This document shows positions 48,764 through 60,882 of a stretch of DNA of 64,000 nucleotides, in pieces (within the stretch, counting starts at the first letter, position 1; every line of letters starts with the position of its first letter). The stretch comes from Chromobotia macracanthus. Lineage: Eukaryota > Chordata > Actinopteri > Cypriniformes > Botiidae. A program made the position numbers and the translations under genes. The stretch lies in NCBI GenBank assembly GCA_036877525.1, contig JAZGTH010000005.1:10332001-10396000 (forward strand), in the 5' to 3' direction. A model generated the notes under the pieces. The model searched no databases and was not told where the DNA came from. It saw only the letters and a program-made list of their open reading frames with translations.

Positions 48764-49686
48764 CTAAGAAACAAGAGTGAGAGAGAAGATGAACAACTCT
48801 TTTTCTCGCTCTCCTGTTTTCAATACTTTTTTTTGCAATGTGCTGTTTGACTAGGCTCAGCTATCTCATCTCTATCGTATAATGAAAGTCTGTGTGATGT
48901 CATAAGACACAGCAGGGATGTCTCTGTGGAACACAGTGTCTCTTTTCTAACACCAAAACCGACAGAGGAAGAAGTCCATATGAGGTGGAACATTTTCGCT
49001 TATTCACACTACTTAACTACCTTAGCTAACGTAAACTAACTTAAACTAACACTTACACAGCATTTCTTATTCTTGGTTAATGTTAATTTCAACATTCAGT
49101 AAAAACATTTTTAAAATCAAAAGTTGCTTGTTAGACAAACTGTTACCATTAGTGAATACACAATGAACTAACAATGAACAATTATACTTGTATTAATTAA
49201 CATTAACAATGAATAATAAAGAATAAGAAGAATTGTTCATTGTTAGGTCATGTTAGCTAATGCAGTAACTAATGTGAATGAATGAGACCTTGTTGTAGAG
49301 TGATGCCAAAACAATATATTAAATCAATAGAAATGGTATTAATAGAAATGCCAGAATATTCTCATATTCTGATGAGAAAATCAGCTTTGAATCAGAGTTA
49401 TGCTGTATTACAAATACATAAATAATATTTATATACTGAATTTAACATTTACAACAGTTGTTTCAATTCTCTACTAATATACATTTACAAGATGTACATA
49501 CATTTACATATACATTTTTCTTTACTGATATACATTTAACATTGTAACACCTAATGATGTTACATACAATTTCATCCATAACTACTGTACGGAAGTCAAA
49601 TCATCGAACACAATAAAACTTAAACTACTGACCTTCTAAATGACTTAAGTATCAGACTTGAAATAACACATGCTTATATTACCAAC
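48764..49686 (-). other. Gene 2 intron 6 (0.9 kb)
   Basis: Mostly occupied by a TTAGTTAATG/AACAATGAAC-rich dispersed element (about 49005-49310). No exon. Confidence 0.6.
49005..49310. repeat. Dispersed AACTAACAATGAAC-type element
   Basis: Words such as AATGAACTAACAATGAACAA, GTTAATGTTAATTTCAACAT and ATGAGACCTTGTTGTAGAGTG match an abundant teleost non-autonomous repeat whose ends resemble the ACACTTTA...TAAAGTGT type. Family not named. Confidence 0.55.
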
Positions 49687-49892
49687 CGTTTGTTCCCAGT
49701 GACAGGAACTCTCCAGCCTTTGATTTGGCTGAGCTCTGGATCTAAGATCTCGATCTGTAGTGGAAGTCGAGGCATCCACACGCTCATCTCCAGCTGAGCG
49801 CTCAGGTAACTGTAGGTGAAGTTCACCATGACCTTCAGCTTGCCATGTGTCTCCTTACCATTAACATACACAGAATCACATCTCTCCGATAC
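49687..49892 (-). CDS. tmem132d: TMEM132D-like, exon 6
   Basis: The exon is 206 nt, phase 0 in and phase 2 out. It encodes VSERCDSVYVNGKETHGK, MVNFTYSYLSAQLEMSVWMP, LPLQIEILDPELSQIKGWR and VPVTGNK. The usual Tyr after CD is Ser here. Acceptor CCACACACAG; the donor GTTGGT after AACAAACG is very weak but is required by phase, and matches the weak donor of gene 1 exon 6. Confidence 0.9.
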
Positions 49893-50169
49893 CTGTGTGT
49901 GGAAAGCTCATTTATAACATCTCTCAATTAAAAACATGGTAAAATAGCAGAAAATATATGCAGAGTATGTGTAAAAATATGTAATTAAAAAACACAAGCC
50001 AAACTACTCAAGGTAAGATAATATGACCCACCATGGATAAACACGGCTTGTACCGTAACAATTTGTTTTGTGAACACAATGCATTTAGTAAACAGACAGA
50101 AAAGTTAACAAATCTGGTTAATTTTGGAACGCTATAATGCAGAGCGTCATTTTTGAACACATTTTAATA

Positions 50170-50380
50170 TATACCACATATCATAAATGTTATTTTTACG
50201 CTGATAGTGAAACACTTTAAATAACATTTAAACAACGTTCTTATAACCAAGCAATAACGTTAACGCAACATCTGATAAACTGGACGTTTTGAACATTTCT
50301 AGAACATTCAAAATAACCTTTTTAACGTTTTTGTTACTTAACAGAAACAGGGAAACGTTCTTACAACCTAAAATTGTTGG
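50170..50380. repeat. Palindromic element, copy 6 (truncated)
   Basis: Shares AAGCAATAACGTTAACGCAA, AACTGGACGTTTTGAACATT and TTCTTACAACCTAAAATTGT with other copies. One terminus is missing. Confidence 0.7.
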
Positions 50381-50580
50381 GCATTGAACATTCCTTTTTT
50401 AAGCCGCTTTGGATACAATGGTTGGCTAACGATTTAAGAGTAAATCAATTAAAAATACAAAAAGCCACTTGCTGCTAATGTAGACATGATTGTCAGTGTA
50501 GAAGAAAGAAATGGACTCTGTGTACATTGTTCATCCCTATTAAGAGAATCTATGGCCACTGCTTCATCTCAACTCAAACA

Positions 50581-50645
50581 TCCTCTGTAAAGCTGCTTTG
50601 AAACAATGCACACTGGGAAAAGTGCTACAGAAAATTAAATTCAAT
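50581..50645 (+). repeat. Tail of a SINE/LINE-type repeat
   Basis: CTGTAAAGCTGCTTTGAAAC followed by AATGCACACTGGGAAAAGTGC and CTACAGAAAATTAAATT is the 3' end of an abundant cyprinid retroposon. The head is not recognisable. Confidence 0.5.
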
Positions 50646-51378
50646 CTCCAGTCCTTCCAAGATTAATTGCTGAACCACCGAGGGCAGTTGGTCCCTGTAC
50701 CCTGTGTCATTAAAATCTTTTCAAGGAACAGAAGAAATGTCTTCTCCTGCTCTTTCTCCTTTGTGTTCAAGTCAGTTCATTTATTCATGAGGAGAGAACA
50801 GGAATGTGTGTGTGTGAGAGAAAGACATACGCCAGCATGTGCTTGTACGTATGTGTGCAGAACTCTCCCATAATTCTTTGCGTGTCATTTACTCTCTACC
50901 ACTGAAGTAATTAGTGACTCTACATTTACTTGACTCAGCTTTCAGCTTTGTAGAAAGACGAGTAGGGACTAGAGATTTATCTTCATATACCTGCAGTGTC
51001 TTAAGAGGGAAAGCTCCAGAGAATGATCCAGCCATAGCAGAGCGCTCAATCTCAAATTAAACATGCAAAAAGAAGACAGGTGTCTGAAAACGGATTTGGA
51101 TGCCAAAACACTTGATGTCCAAAGAAAAATCTGGGTTCTAAAGCAAAACTGGTTGAGAACCACTGGGCTAGTGAATAAACATCTCTCTCCATCACTGTCT
51201 CTCTCTGCTCTTTTTTTCCCATAAGAACTAGGATGTGATGGTCAGCCCGTGCTTCCTCCCCTGACCCTCCTCTGTGCACGTCAGGTTCTAACAGACATGT
51301 CATTCAGAGACAGAGTAAGACTGCTAATAGGAAGCGCACAGAGTGTGAGATTGCTGGCCTGACCTTGACATACATTAC

Positions 51379-51522
51379 CTTTAGGACATCCTGGTCTGAA
51401 GACCTGCAGCGGGAAGAGTTGGTGATGTCTGTGATGGAGCCATCAGCCTCCACTCCCAAAACCTTCACAGGTACAGAAACCCTCTTACCAGTCAGCATGG
51501 CCGTGTTAAGGAGCTCTGTATC
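51379..51522 (-). CDS. tmem132d: TMEM132D-like, exon 5
   Basis: The exon is 144 nt, 48 codons, phase 0 at both ends, as in gene 1. It encodes DTELLNTAMLTGKRVSVPVK, VLGVEADGSITDITNSSRCR and SSDQDVLK. NSS is a possible N-glycosylation site absent from gene 1. Acceptor TTCTCACACAG, donor GTAATG. Confidence 0.92.
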
Positions 51523-53010
51523 CTGTGTGAGAAAAATTACATAGTATGTACACACTAAAGTTAACATGCAATGAAAACTGAAAATTTCTTTTTCAAATTT
51601 CTTTTTTAAATTCTTGTTGCTAGTATAACGATTGTGAACAATTCATTGGTGTGCATTGTTCTAAATTAGTGTCTGAAACAATTTTTTTTTTCTGCTGACA
51701 TCACGCAGGCCAAGCAGGCTATTGGATAAGTTGACCAATAGCCAAAAAGGTAATTAAGGATTGTTTTAGAAACACACATTCAGTTCTGGCTCCTTTCTGG
51801 TATAGAACAATCACTTTTTGCTTTCCATTTGATTCCCAATATTTTTTCATCCCGTTTCACAAAACAGGCCGTGAACAAGTTTCACATTGAAAGTTTTACT
51901 GTAATATTGCTTTAAGTAATATTACAGTAAAAACAGGCATTCTCATCATCTAATAAGCTCCTACAGTATGACAGACATCTCTATTCAGCAGTATGAAAAA
52001 GCTTAAACGGGGCCAAAATGTCACAGCAACAATGGAGGATCAGACGAGCTCTGCATCTGTCAAACTCGGTTGGAGTTTAATACTCTCTAATGATTATCTT
52101 ACAGTGTGCTGGGCTGATGATGAATACGTTTGGATGATTAGGTTTGAGTGTAGATTTAACTTCCAGACCCAACAGATGCAGACAAACATCCTTCAAACGC
52201 AGCACAACAGATGCCGACCGTGATTTGAAAAGTTACCGACAAAATCCTACTTATTCAGTGGACAGGGTCGTGCTGTGAAACACGACATTTCTGTAAGTAA
52301 ATCTGTCAGCTGGCTGTATAATAGGCACTCCATGTGAATTGTCACAAACCTTTTCCATTTGTCAAGAATATTAAAGTGTTATAAAAGCAGTATCACTGAA
52401 CATAATGGCTGGTGGTTAATTTGGTAATAAATAGATGGGTCTGTTTTATAAGGTCACTAAGGTGTTCGTTTGACCAGCGTTGGGGGGGGGCAACAGGAAA
52501 AGATCAAAGAAAGAAGCAGCGGTATTGAAGCCTCTGAACAATTAACACACGCACACATTTGCAAACACACACAGACAAAAGAAAGGCACATAAATTATTT
52601 ATAAGGACTGTGGCTGTAGCTTTATAGTCAGAGGCCTTTACACAGAAGCATGAAAAGACTTGTTGTTTTGAAACTATGAGACAACCTTACAAACCATGAC
52701 CTCACGAAACCTTGCAAAAACTTAATGGAAATGTTTTTAAAAATTTTTTTTAAATTTGGGAGGCAAGCACAAGCTAAAAGTGAGGAGGGGAAAGATTATC
52801 AGCATATAACGACTTAAATTGTATTCTGTTCCTCACACATAACTATTAAATGACATCACAGGAGTTGGAATATAGCTTGCAAGTCATATGGACTAGTTTT
52901 AGTAGACTGGCTGTACAGCACTTTCATGTTCCTTTTAACTGGGGTTCCTCGTGATCGTAATGTTAAAGACGTTTATGGAACATAAATGCAAACAGTAGCA
53001 CACAGCTAAC
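51523..53010 (-). other. Gene 2 intron 4 (1.5 kb)
   Basis: Ordinary sequence with a G run near 52483-52490 and an A/T-rich patch near 52735-52755. No exon or named repeat. Confidence 0.6.
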
Positions 53011-53185
53011 CGTGATCAGAGGCGCTATGCCCACGTAGTCTCTCTGGATGGTGTAGATCCTCATGGTCCCTTCATCCCGAATCATGTTTCCAGGCAACTC
53101 TAGTCGCCACGTGATCATCTGGCTCTCTAATTGGTCACTCTGCTCCTCTGTCTCAAAGTCCATCTGTAAGACCTCTAGAAGACCT
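53011..53185 (-). CDS. tmem132d: TMEM132D-like, exon 4
   Basis: The exon is 175 nt: one base completing a split codon, then 58 codons. It encodes GLLEVLQMDFETEEQSDQL, MITWRLELPGNMIRDEGT and MRIYTIQRDYVGIAPLIT. The family's VPLAM end is replaced by APLIT. Acceptor TTGGTTTTACAG, donor GTTAGC (weak). Four codons shorter than gene 1 exon 4. Confidence 0.88.
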
Positions 53186-55638
53186 CTGTAAAACCAAACA
53201 TCTGGAGTCACATCTCAATCAGCACTGTTACTAGTGATGCAAGTCGGTCCCCACATCAAACTGGGTCAACAGAGAAATGTATCGAATCAAAGAGGACAAT
53301 GTGAAATCAGTGTGAAATCAGTCACTGGTCTAGCTTCTCTTTCATTTTGGTATAGCATTAAAACACTCTAACCAAAGCATTCTAACCAGCATTTTGATAA
53401 GTTCACACAGGAGCACAAGTATTCCATAATTCAGCTCACATTCTGCCTTTCTGCTGAAATTTGCTTCAATAAAGTGCTTTTACATTACTAACTAAAATCA
53501 AACGCTTTTGCAAATTCCTAACGGTTCATGCATTTCTGTACAGAATGCAGTGGCTCTCACAAAAATGGAAGGCTGGATTATGTGCAGGCTGGATGCAGAT
53601 TTGGATGCAGTGTGGGCACACCCAGCTAACAGGGGACGTTCTCAGAACATTGGCTTAAGTTCTCTACCAGTTCTCTCAGTTATCAAAAATGTTCTGGCAG
53701 TAAGTTTTTTTAATGTTATACATTATACAACAAAATATATACATCAAAAGCTTTATTCTTAAGTTGTTAGTGGGACATTTTAAATATGTTACAGACTTGT
53801 TTGATTATGATGTTCTTATAGCCAAGCAATAGCGTTAATGCAATGTCTAAACGTTTAAAAATAACATTTTTAAATTTTTGGTTAATAATGGAAATGTTAG
53901 TGAAACATTCTTATAATCTAAAATTGTTAGCTATAGCATACTTTGGGTATTTGATACAATACTTCCAAAATCATCTTTATAATGCATTGTCTTAAATGAG
54001 GCAAGCATATACTGATTTAGCTGTGCGTTGGGTCAATTGGCTGATCCATTTCCTGTCATCATTTTCCTGTTTTATGGATTTTCTCAGTGCAGTGGAATTC
54101 TCTCTGTTCGGCTCTTCAGTGGTTAATGCGGTGGCTAAGACTGGAGATCTGTGCTCTAATCTTGCGCTGAACGTGCCGGCCTTTTAAGCTGCTCTTACAT
54201 GCTGATACTTTGAGGATGATTACAGATAAGTGGGTCATCGCTGTAAAATGTTGTATCTCACCTATGCAGGAGATACAGCTTCCTGAAGGGGAGCTGGTGA
54301 CACTGGGTCTCATTCACGTGTAATTGCATTCTTATGAAAAAGGTTCTTCTGCAAAATTCTCATTGAAATAATAAGCGCATGCGTTTGTACATTTGTTTAT
54401 ATTTTCATTTTAATGTTGATGAGTCTGGACTATTCTAAATGAGGGAGGGCGTGCCCACAGCTAGTAATTAGCATAATATGTACAAAGACGTGCACATACA
54501 CAGTTAGTAAATAAGACCATTGTCTTTCATATTGGGTTTGATCACTCCATTATTGTTTGAAAAAGATAATATGCCTATAATCAATTCCTTAACAATTTTT
54601 GGTGGAGGATTGTTTTAAATCAAACCTAGTTAAAGAGTTGAAAATCTTTATTAAGAGTTTTGATAACGGGCAATCGGAGAACATCTATGATAGATTGTAT
54701 TCAATACTGAGATTTTATTGCTTCAAAATTAAAAACAAAGGAGTGTTAGTGTATGTTACCCTAGCTGTAGTATCTTTACACAACGCAGAATATACAATAA
54801 AACTAGCTGCTCTGTTCCCATTAGAGAAACTGAAGTGAACTAAGAAGAGGAGCGGTAATTTGCATCAGTAATGACAGCCCATTGCCATAGGCACCAAACA
54901 AGAGCCAATGGGACCAATAGAAATGTGACACCCAGATGGAGGATCTTATTAACAAGATGCTTGCAGTTTTCGAGGCGGATTTGAATGTGATCCAAAAACA
55001 CTCAAAACTCTTTATTTGAAAAGCAAGCCGATCTCCAAGACGCAGAGCGGTAATATGAACTCATTCTTCTCTACTCAATATGAGCTCATTCTTCTTAATA
55101 ACAGCGGAGAAGATGTGAGGTTACCAGCAACCGGAGTGATGGAATAATATCCTATTTTTATGAAGTTATTTTCACTTGCTTTCTGTATGGATACTACCTT
55201 ATGAAATAGATTTGTGCCATTAATCACGAAATCACCAGCTCACAAAGCTGTGGGCTCCTCCACTGCTGCCTATATTTAATAAGTGTCTGGTGATTCTGCA
55301 GGTAAATACAGTTAACCTGGACCTTTTCAACCAGAAAAAGATGGTCTTTAATTTTAATTCAAAATACCATCATGCAATAGGGGAAACAGGTTGTCTGAAC
55401 ATCTGTTAGCGCCTGAACAATGAGGGAAAAAGAAATTAGAAGGTTGTTTTTTCCCGTCAAAAAATAATTTTGCAATCTGTCACTTAATTCTCACAGTTTC
55501 AGAGGAGCAGACCACAGCTGGCAGTGTGCAAGGGCACAAAAGCTTTTCAACGATGAAATGCCTTTGAAATGTGAGCCAACAAGAGTCCATGGTTCAGTAG
55601 TTTCTAAGAATGATGATGATGGTGGACTGAGGACTTGC
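53186..55638 (-). other. Gene 2 intron 3 (2.45 kb), GC-AG type
   Basis: The donor reads AAAAG/GCAAGT (GC at 55638-55637) and the acceptor is TTTTACAG. The GC donor is the only nearby site giving the phase 2 exit that exon 4 needs. Contains palindromic element copy 7 (53621-53932). Confidence 0.75.
53621..53932. repeat. Palindromic element, copy 7
   Basis: Runs from CCCAGCTAACAGGGGACGTT and CTCAGAACATTGGC to CTTATAATCTAAAATTGTTAGC. Almost full length. Confidence 0.75.
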
Positions 55639-55785
55639 CTTTTACTGCTTAATGTGCTTTTCTTCTGGCAGGTCACAGAAATGGTCTGGGCATCGCTTCC
55701 TCTTCCCGGTTCCAGAGTGATGTCCCACAGGTTGGCGTCACTGGGTTGAGCTCGGCTAAATGACATACCTTTTTTTGCTGTGGCT
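55639..55785 (-). CDS. tmem132d: TMEM132D-like, exon 3
   Basis: The exon is 147 nt: one base, 48 codons, then two bases of a split codon. It encodes ATAKKGMSFSRAQPSDANL, WDITLEPGRGSDAQTISVT and CQKKSTLSSK. The KKG...WD...CQKK pattern is the family's exon 3. Acceptor TTTCTCATAG. The end is set by a GC donor (AG/GCAAGT). Confidence 0.88.
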
Positions 55786-56407
55786 CTATGAGAAACAACA
55801 CAAACACATACAACATCAATGGAAAGTTAGCCTCAACAGTGCCAACAGTCTATTCACTGACTGTCTAATGCATACTGAATATATAAAAATAGAGCTATAG
55901 AACCAATTATGACTGAAATCATCAGCTCCAATCTGATTGGCTGGTGCTTTGCGGCCCTTTCACTTGAATATGAATTATGTTTATACGGTATGGGGTTGAT
56001 ACAATGAGTAATTCTGAGAGGAATTAATCAATGGATTTGCTAAATGTCATGAAATCTTTGTAAAATATTCTTTACAATAAAATAAGCTGCAAACTAGACC
56101 AGACTGGCTATGTGAGTCTAATGGAAAGTAGACTAATCACAGCCTAATATGCATGTAAAAATGTAAGCACAAAGCAGCGCTGGCAGCTGCCTCTAGGCAA
56201 TATCGAAAGGGAAAAAACACATACACATGCTAACACAATAAACATTCATATATTTTACAATGAACATTTTTCAATAGCAACACTGAAAGTTTGCTTGGGC
56301 GTGTATGTTATAGACGTTGACCTGAGCACTAGAAGACTGAGGTGGAAAACATTAACCTTTCCTCTGACAGACGGAATATAAACATAGCATCCGCACTGCA
56401 CGCCTTC

Positions 56408-56775
56408 TCAGCTAACAGGAATCAGAACGCTAGCTAACATTCTCAAAATGTTCTCTCACAGCTCTATCAAAGCTATGAAGAAGTTCTCTCAAAGTTCTTG
56501 CAGTAACATTAGTAGATTTTTTTTCATGCTATATAACGTTTTAACGTTATATATCACATATCAGAAATTTTATTTCAAAGTTGTTAGTTATAAAAATGCT
56601 ATAGAATATTAAAAATGTTGAATATCATTCTTATAATGAAACAATAATGTTAATACAATGTCTAAATAATGGGATGTTTGAACGTTCCTAGAACAGTCAA
56701 AATAACATTTTAACGTTTTTGTTATGTAATGGAAACATTAGGGAAATGTCCTTACAACCTAAAATTGTCAGCCGG
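56408..56775. repeat. Palindromic element, copy 8
   Basis: Starts TCAGCTAACAGGAATCAGAA and ends CTTACAACCTAAAATTGTCA plus GCCGGG. Longer than other copies, with a partly repeated AGTTCTCTC/AGCTCTATC stretch. Confidence 0.7.
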
Positions 56776-57540
56776 GTTTTTATCCAGTCTAATATGAGAG
56801 CAAGACTTAAAAACAAAAAATCTGTTATTGGCTGCAAAGGGGGAAATAATCGACAGATTCTAAATTGTGTCAGTAAAACGGTTGGAGGTCTCCTAGCATG
56901 ACATTCAGTTCTCTGTTTTATTTGCCAGTTCTGAATTTTGGCTCAGTCTTAGACACTGTAATCCAATATAGAGCTATTAGACATTTAACAATGTTGTGTT
57001 TATCACTGGTGGTAAGCAGGAGGAGCAGAAGCCTAGGAGAACTCATCCCGTCTCCTTCGGCCTGCTTTAAAACAACCACATGTCCACTATTCATTGCTAA
57101 CACAGCCAAATGTTTCTTTCTTTATTCTGTCTCCTGAGTTTATCCAACAACCAGACAGATCTTCAGTCCCTCCTCTTCACTGATGGGACTCCATCGAATC
57201 CTGCCATGTGATCATCTCCCAGAAGCCTCTGCAACTGCGGCCAGAGAGGAAACGGGTCACAGGGAAAAAACAGAACGAGCGGGGCTGACAGCGTCGTGAC
57301 ACACTGCATTATCCTCCCTCGACCTCTCATCCGTCTTTCTTTCTCTCCATTTCATACCAATCGCTTCAATTCTGCCGTAAAAACAACAGATTTTCACGGC
57401 GCGGATCTCAAACGTGATTCATTAGCAACGTGCGCGAAGAGCCACCGTGCATTAAAATGACAAATACAGATGTGCATTTAATGATTATATCCCAGAATGC
57501 TTTGGGGGAGGTAACCACATATGTGGCTCTTTATTTGCTA

Positions 57541-57600
57541 CTAAAGGATTAGTTCAACCAAGAAATGAAACTTCTGTCATCATTTACTCAGCCTCGAGCC
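57541..57600. repeat. Fragment of a dispersed repeat (AGGATTAGTTCA type)
   Basis: AAAGGATTAGTTCAACCAAG and CTGTCATCATTTACTCAGCC match the start of an abundant cyprinid repeat. Confidence 0.55.
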
Positions 57601-58020
57601 GTTTCCAAACGCATAAGGTGTTTTTCTCTCTCTTGAAACACAAATGAGAAATTTTGAGAAATCGTCACTTTTTGTCATGCATTTACAATGAATAGGGACT
57701 AGAGCTTTTAAGCTTTTAAGTGATACTGAGCTGCAATACATGATATCAACCTGTATATTTATCACTGCTGATATCAGTTCATGTTTGCATGTAGATCCAT
57801 GAGACAGTGCTTGTCTATCAATCCCTGAGACTCAAGAGAAAGAGAGCTGATCACATACTAATCTTGACCCACTTTACATTATCATCATCTTAAGGGCAGA
57901 TGTGCAATTTCCGAAGACAAGTAACGCCCTCAGTTGGATAATCCCATGTTTTAATTCCAGGGAAACAGGGAGAAACAATGAAAGCTTGAGAGCAAAATAA
58001 AAGACAGACAAAAAAGAAAT

Positions 58021-58135
58021 TGTATTGAAGAAAAAAGGGGGGGTGGAAAGACACACATAGAGAGAAAGAGACAAAGAGAGAGAGAGAAAGAGAGAGAGCG
58101 AGAGAAAGTGACAGGGAGAGAGAAACAGAGAGTTT
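58021..58135. repeat. GA-rich low-complexity tract
   Basis: AGAGAGAGAAAGAGAGAGAG-type sequence with a G run at 58037-58043. The 170- and 100-codon open frames on the - strand here are Ser/Leu repeats caused by this tract. Confidence 0.9.
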
Positions 58136-59236
58136 GTAAGTGTGTTCTGTTTGCTCTGCCAGTAGAAGAGACACTGTATGCATGAGTGGCAAAAGAATTC
58201 AGCCAAATCTATAATGAGAATCTTGATGGAATAAATCTCTGACACAAAATCAAAGATAGAGAAATATTGATGTGGGGCAGCATGCGTCTGCCTGCAGAAT
58301 AAAATACAAAACAAAACTGAATACAATTTCATCTTACCTTTGAAAACCTTAAATCTATAGATGTACTTTAATGATCTGTTAAACATGATCTAACGCAACA
58401 AGTTTATAATGAAAGGTATTAATGTTACTAACAGATTTTTTCAGTTTTAATACAGCAAATGCAACAGCTTGTATCCTACTGTATTCTATGTGGTCAAATA
58501 AATGCAGGCCCGATAATTTTCATTCATTATTATCCAACTGAATTATTTTCAGTTGAGTATTTGAAAATATATCACACCGAAATAGACAATTTTGTAGTGA
58601 AGCAGGATGTTAATTTTTTGGTCAGTTGAACCCTTATTACCTAAATTATTGACTTCAAAATAAAATCAATTTCACATCTACATATTCATTTGTGAGTTAT
58701 GTCCACTGTATTTTACTCCCTTTTGTTTAATTATTACACATTTTTATTGAATTCAGCACTTGCATCCAGTCACAACTTCACAAACTCCCAGTTTTAGTGT
58801 GAACATCTAAAGGTTTCCTTCTCCTGCTGTAGAGCACAAGGCACTTCATAACTGCATGTGATGTTTAGTAGATGTGTGAGCTAGTCTGTGTCCTCCGGGC
58901 AGACTTCAGATGAAATACCTGAGAGAGAGTGAAAGAGAGCAGATCTCTGAAGGGTTAACGACCTCACTAATTTTCAATCAGCGCGCGGATTATCCATCAT
59001 AACCTCAGGGGTCTGAACTCAATCTTGGAGGGAGTAGTGAAGTGGGGTAGAGATTTTTCCTGGGATAAAATCAATCTCTTTGGGATACCAGCCTTCACTT
59101 CACTTTGGTGCCAACACCTAAAGTGAATGTCCATTTAAGCCAGAGCTGGGGGCAAAGCAAACCCTATCAGAGCCCAATGAAGTGCCGCATGGATATTCGG
59201 GGCTTGGTCAGATGTTATATTGGGGCTTCTGATATA

Positions 59237-59725
59237 CAGTGCCCTCCAAAAGTATTGGGACAGTAAAGACAAAATTGCTCTGTTTGCTGTGGAGTCGAGA
59301 AGATCTATGAAACAATAATATGAGATAAATGTACAGAATGTCATATTTTTAGACATTTTTCACTGCTTTTCTGTCAGACTCCCTCGTCTTCATCTTGGAT
59401 TGTGTGTGATTCACCAAACACAAAACTCAGACTGCAGAAGCAATGGACAGAACTGACAGTACACATTCCCTACTTTTAATGTGTGAACAAATAATGCAAC
59501 AGCACACAGCTGATCACTTAGAAACACAATTGTGAGTCAGTTGCTCACTTTAGATAGAGGGATGAAATGCTGCTGTTCTTCTAAACTGGTAAAACATGTA
59601 TGTGTTGAAACAGCCAATAACACAATGTGACATTCTGTACTTTTGCCTCATATTCGCCTTTTAATCATAAAAGATGTTGACTGCACAGCAAAGAGAGCAT
59701 TTGTTTCTTTACTTGGAGGGCACTG
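59237..59725. mobile_element. Tc1/mariner-type MITE, 489 bp
   Basis: The element is flanked by TA on both sides. The left end is CAGTGCCCTCCAAAAGTATT and continues GGGACAGTAAAGAC. The right end in reverse complement is CAGTGCCCTCCAAGTAAAGA. The inverted repeats extend over about 55-60 bases into GCTCTGTTTGCTGTGGAGTC; the right one lacks about 12 bases present in the left. No transposase frame. Confidence 0.85.
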
Positions 59726-60882
59726 TATATCTCAGTATCTTAGATCCGCAACAGGGCTCCTCAGCATCCCAAAATAATCCACACCAATCAAAGCCTTAAA
59801 TCAGTCTAATCAGCCAGAGTTAAAACCTTTCTGGAAGATGTAAAACCTCCCAAAATACAAAATAATACAATCTAAATTTAACAATACTTAGGGATTATGA
59901 CAACTGGGTCACAATATGGGTCAGAATACAATTTACCTCATCAGCTCTGGTGGAAACATTTCTGCAGTTTCATTTGCCTTCAGAACAAATGCAAACAAAC
60001 AAAAGAAATAAACAACTTCGTCTGCAGAGAAAGAACAGTACCTTTAGTCAAACATGCTAATAAAACCAATTTTACTCAGTTAGGAGTTCTGCCTCGGTTG
60101 CCTTGAGTTGAGACTTATAAAAACAGATTGCTCTGTGTGTTTTTGCACGATAGAGCTCTCTGTGTAATATGTTCATTTCTGCCTAAAGGACTCAAGTGGT
60201 TATTAGGTATTTGTTTTCTTGCACCATTAAGTTGATGCATTATTTATAGGGGAGGAAGCCACGCAAACAAAAGAATGTTAAAAAATAAATGCTGCCAAAT
60301 AATTCCCCATTATTTTTCTATTTATGGAAGAGTGCCTTTGAAATTCCTCAGGTTGGAAAAGTGAATTGAGCCGGCGCAAGGTTATTACATTTCGGTAATC
60401 TGTACTGAAAGCGGGGCCGTTACGTTCTCTCGGCTATAAAGTGCCGCGACTATAGTGTCACATACTTTGTTAAATTCCCGCTAAGCTTCTTGGGCATTTG
60501 ACACATCTCTTGGCTCCATGACACACTTCTATTCCAAATGGGATGTTGTTATCTCAATCCCCAATATTCCTCTACTTCATCTTATTTTGGCCTGAACCAA
60601 AGCCCCTTCCAGGAAAACAGTTGGCATTTGTTTTGCCATCTGAGAAAACCATATAATCCTGAACAGAGTAAATCCTATTTCTCAACATTGCATTATGTGT
60701 ATGGATTTCTTTTTTTTGCAGACTTTTAAGAGCAAGTGAAATCATTATGACCTAAATGATCAGGTTTTATCTACCAGAGATTTTCCAGAAGAATACTTCT
60801 GCAGTGAAACATTCGCTACTCTAAAGGCGTGCATCCACTCTCATGAAACAAAACCGGCAGATGAAAGATGTGATCTACCAAC

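Larger units (their letters stand above)
49893..51378 (-). other. Gene 2 intron 5 (1.5 kb)
   Basis: Contains palindromic element copy 6 (truncated, about 50170-50380) and a SINE-tail-like piece (about 50581-50645). No exon. Confidence 0.6.
55786..60882 (-). other. Gene 2 intron 2 (5.1 kb)
   Basis: Contains palindromic element copy 8 (56408-56775), a piece of a GGATTAGTTCAACCA-type repeat (57541-57600), a GA-rich tract (58021-58135) and a Tc1/mariner-type MITE (59237-59725). No additional exon is seen. Confidence 0.65.

Noticed and set aside
57874..58386. 170-codon frame on the - strand with Ser/Leu runs and an overlapping 100-codon frame
   Set aside because: It is driven by the GA-rich tract at 58021-58135, with no domain and no splice context in gene 2.
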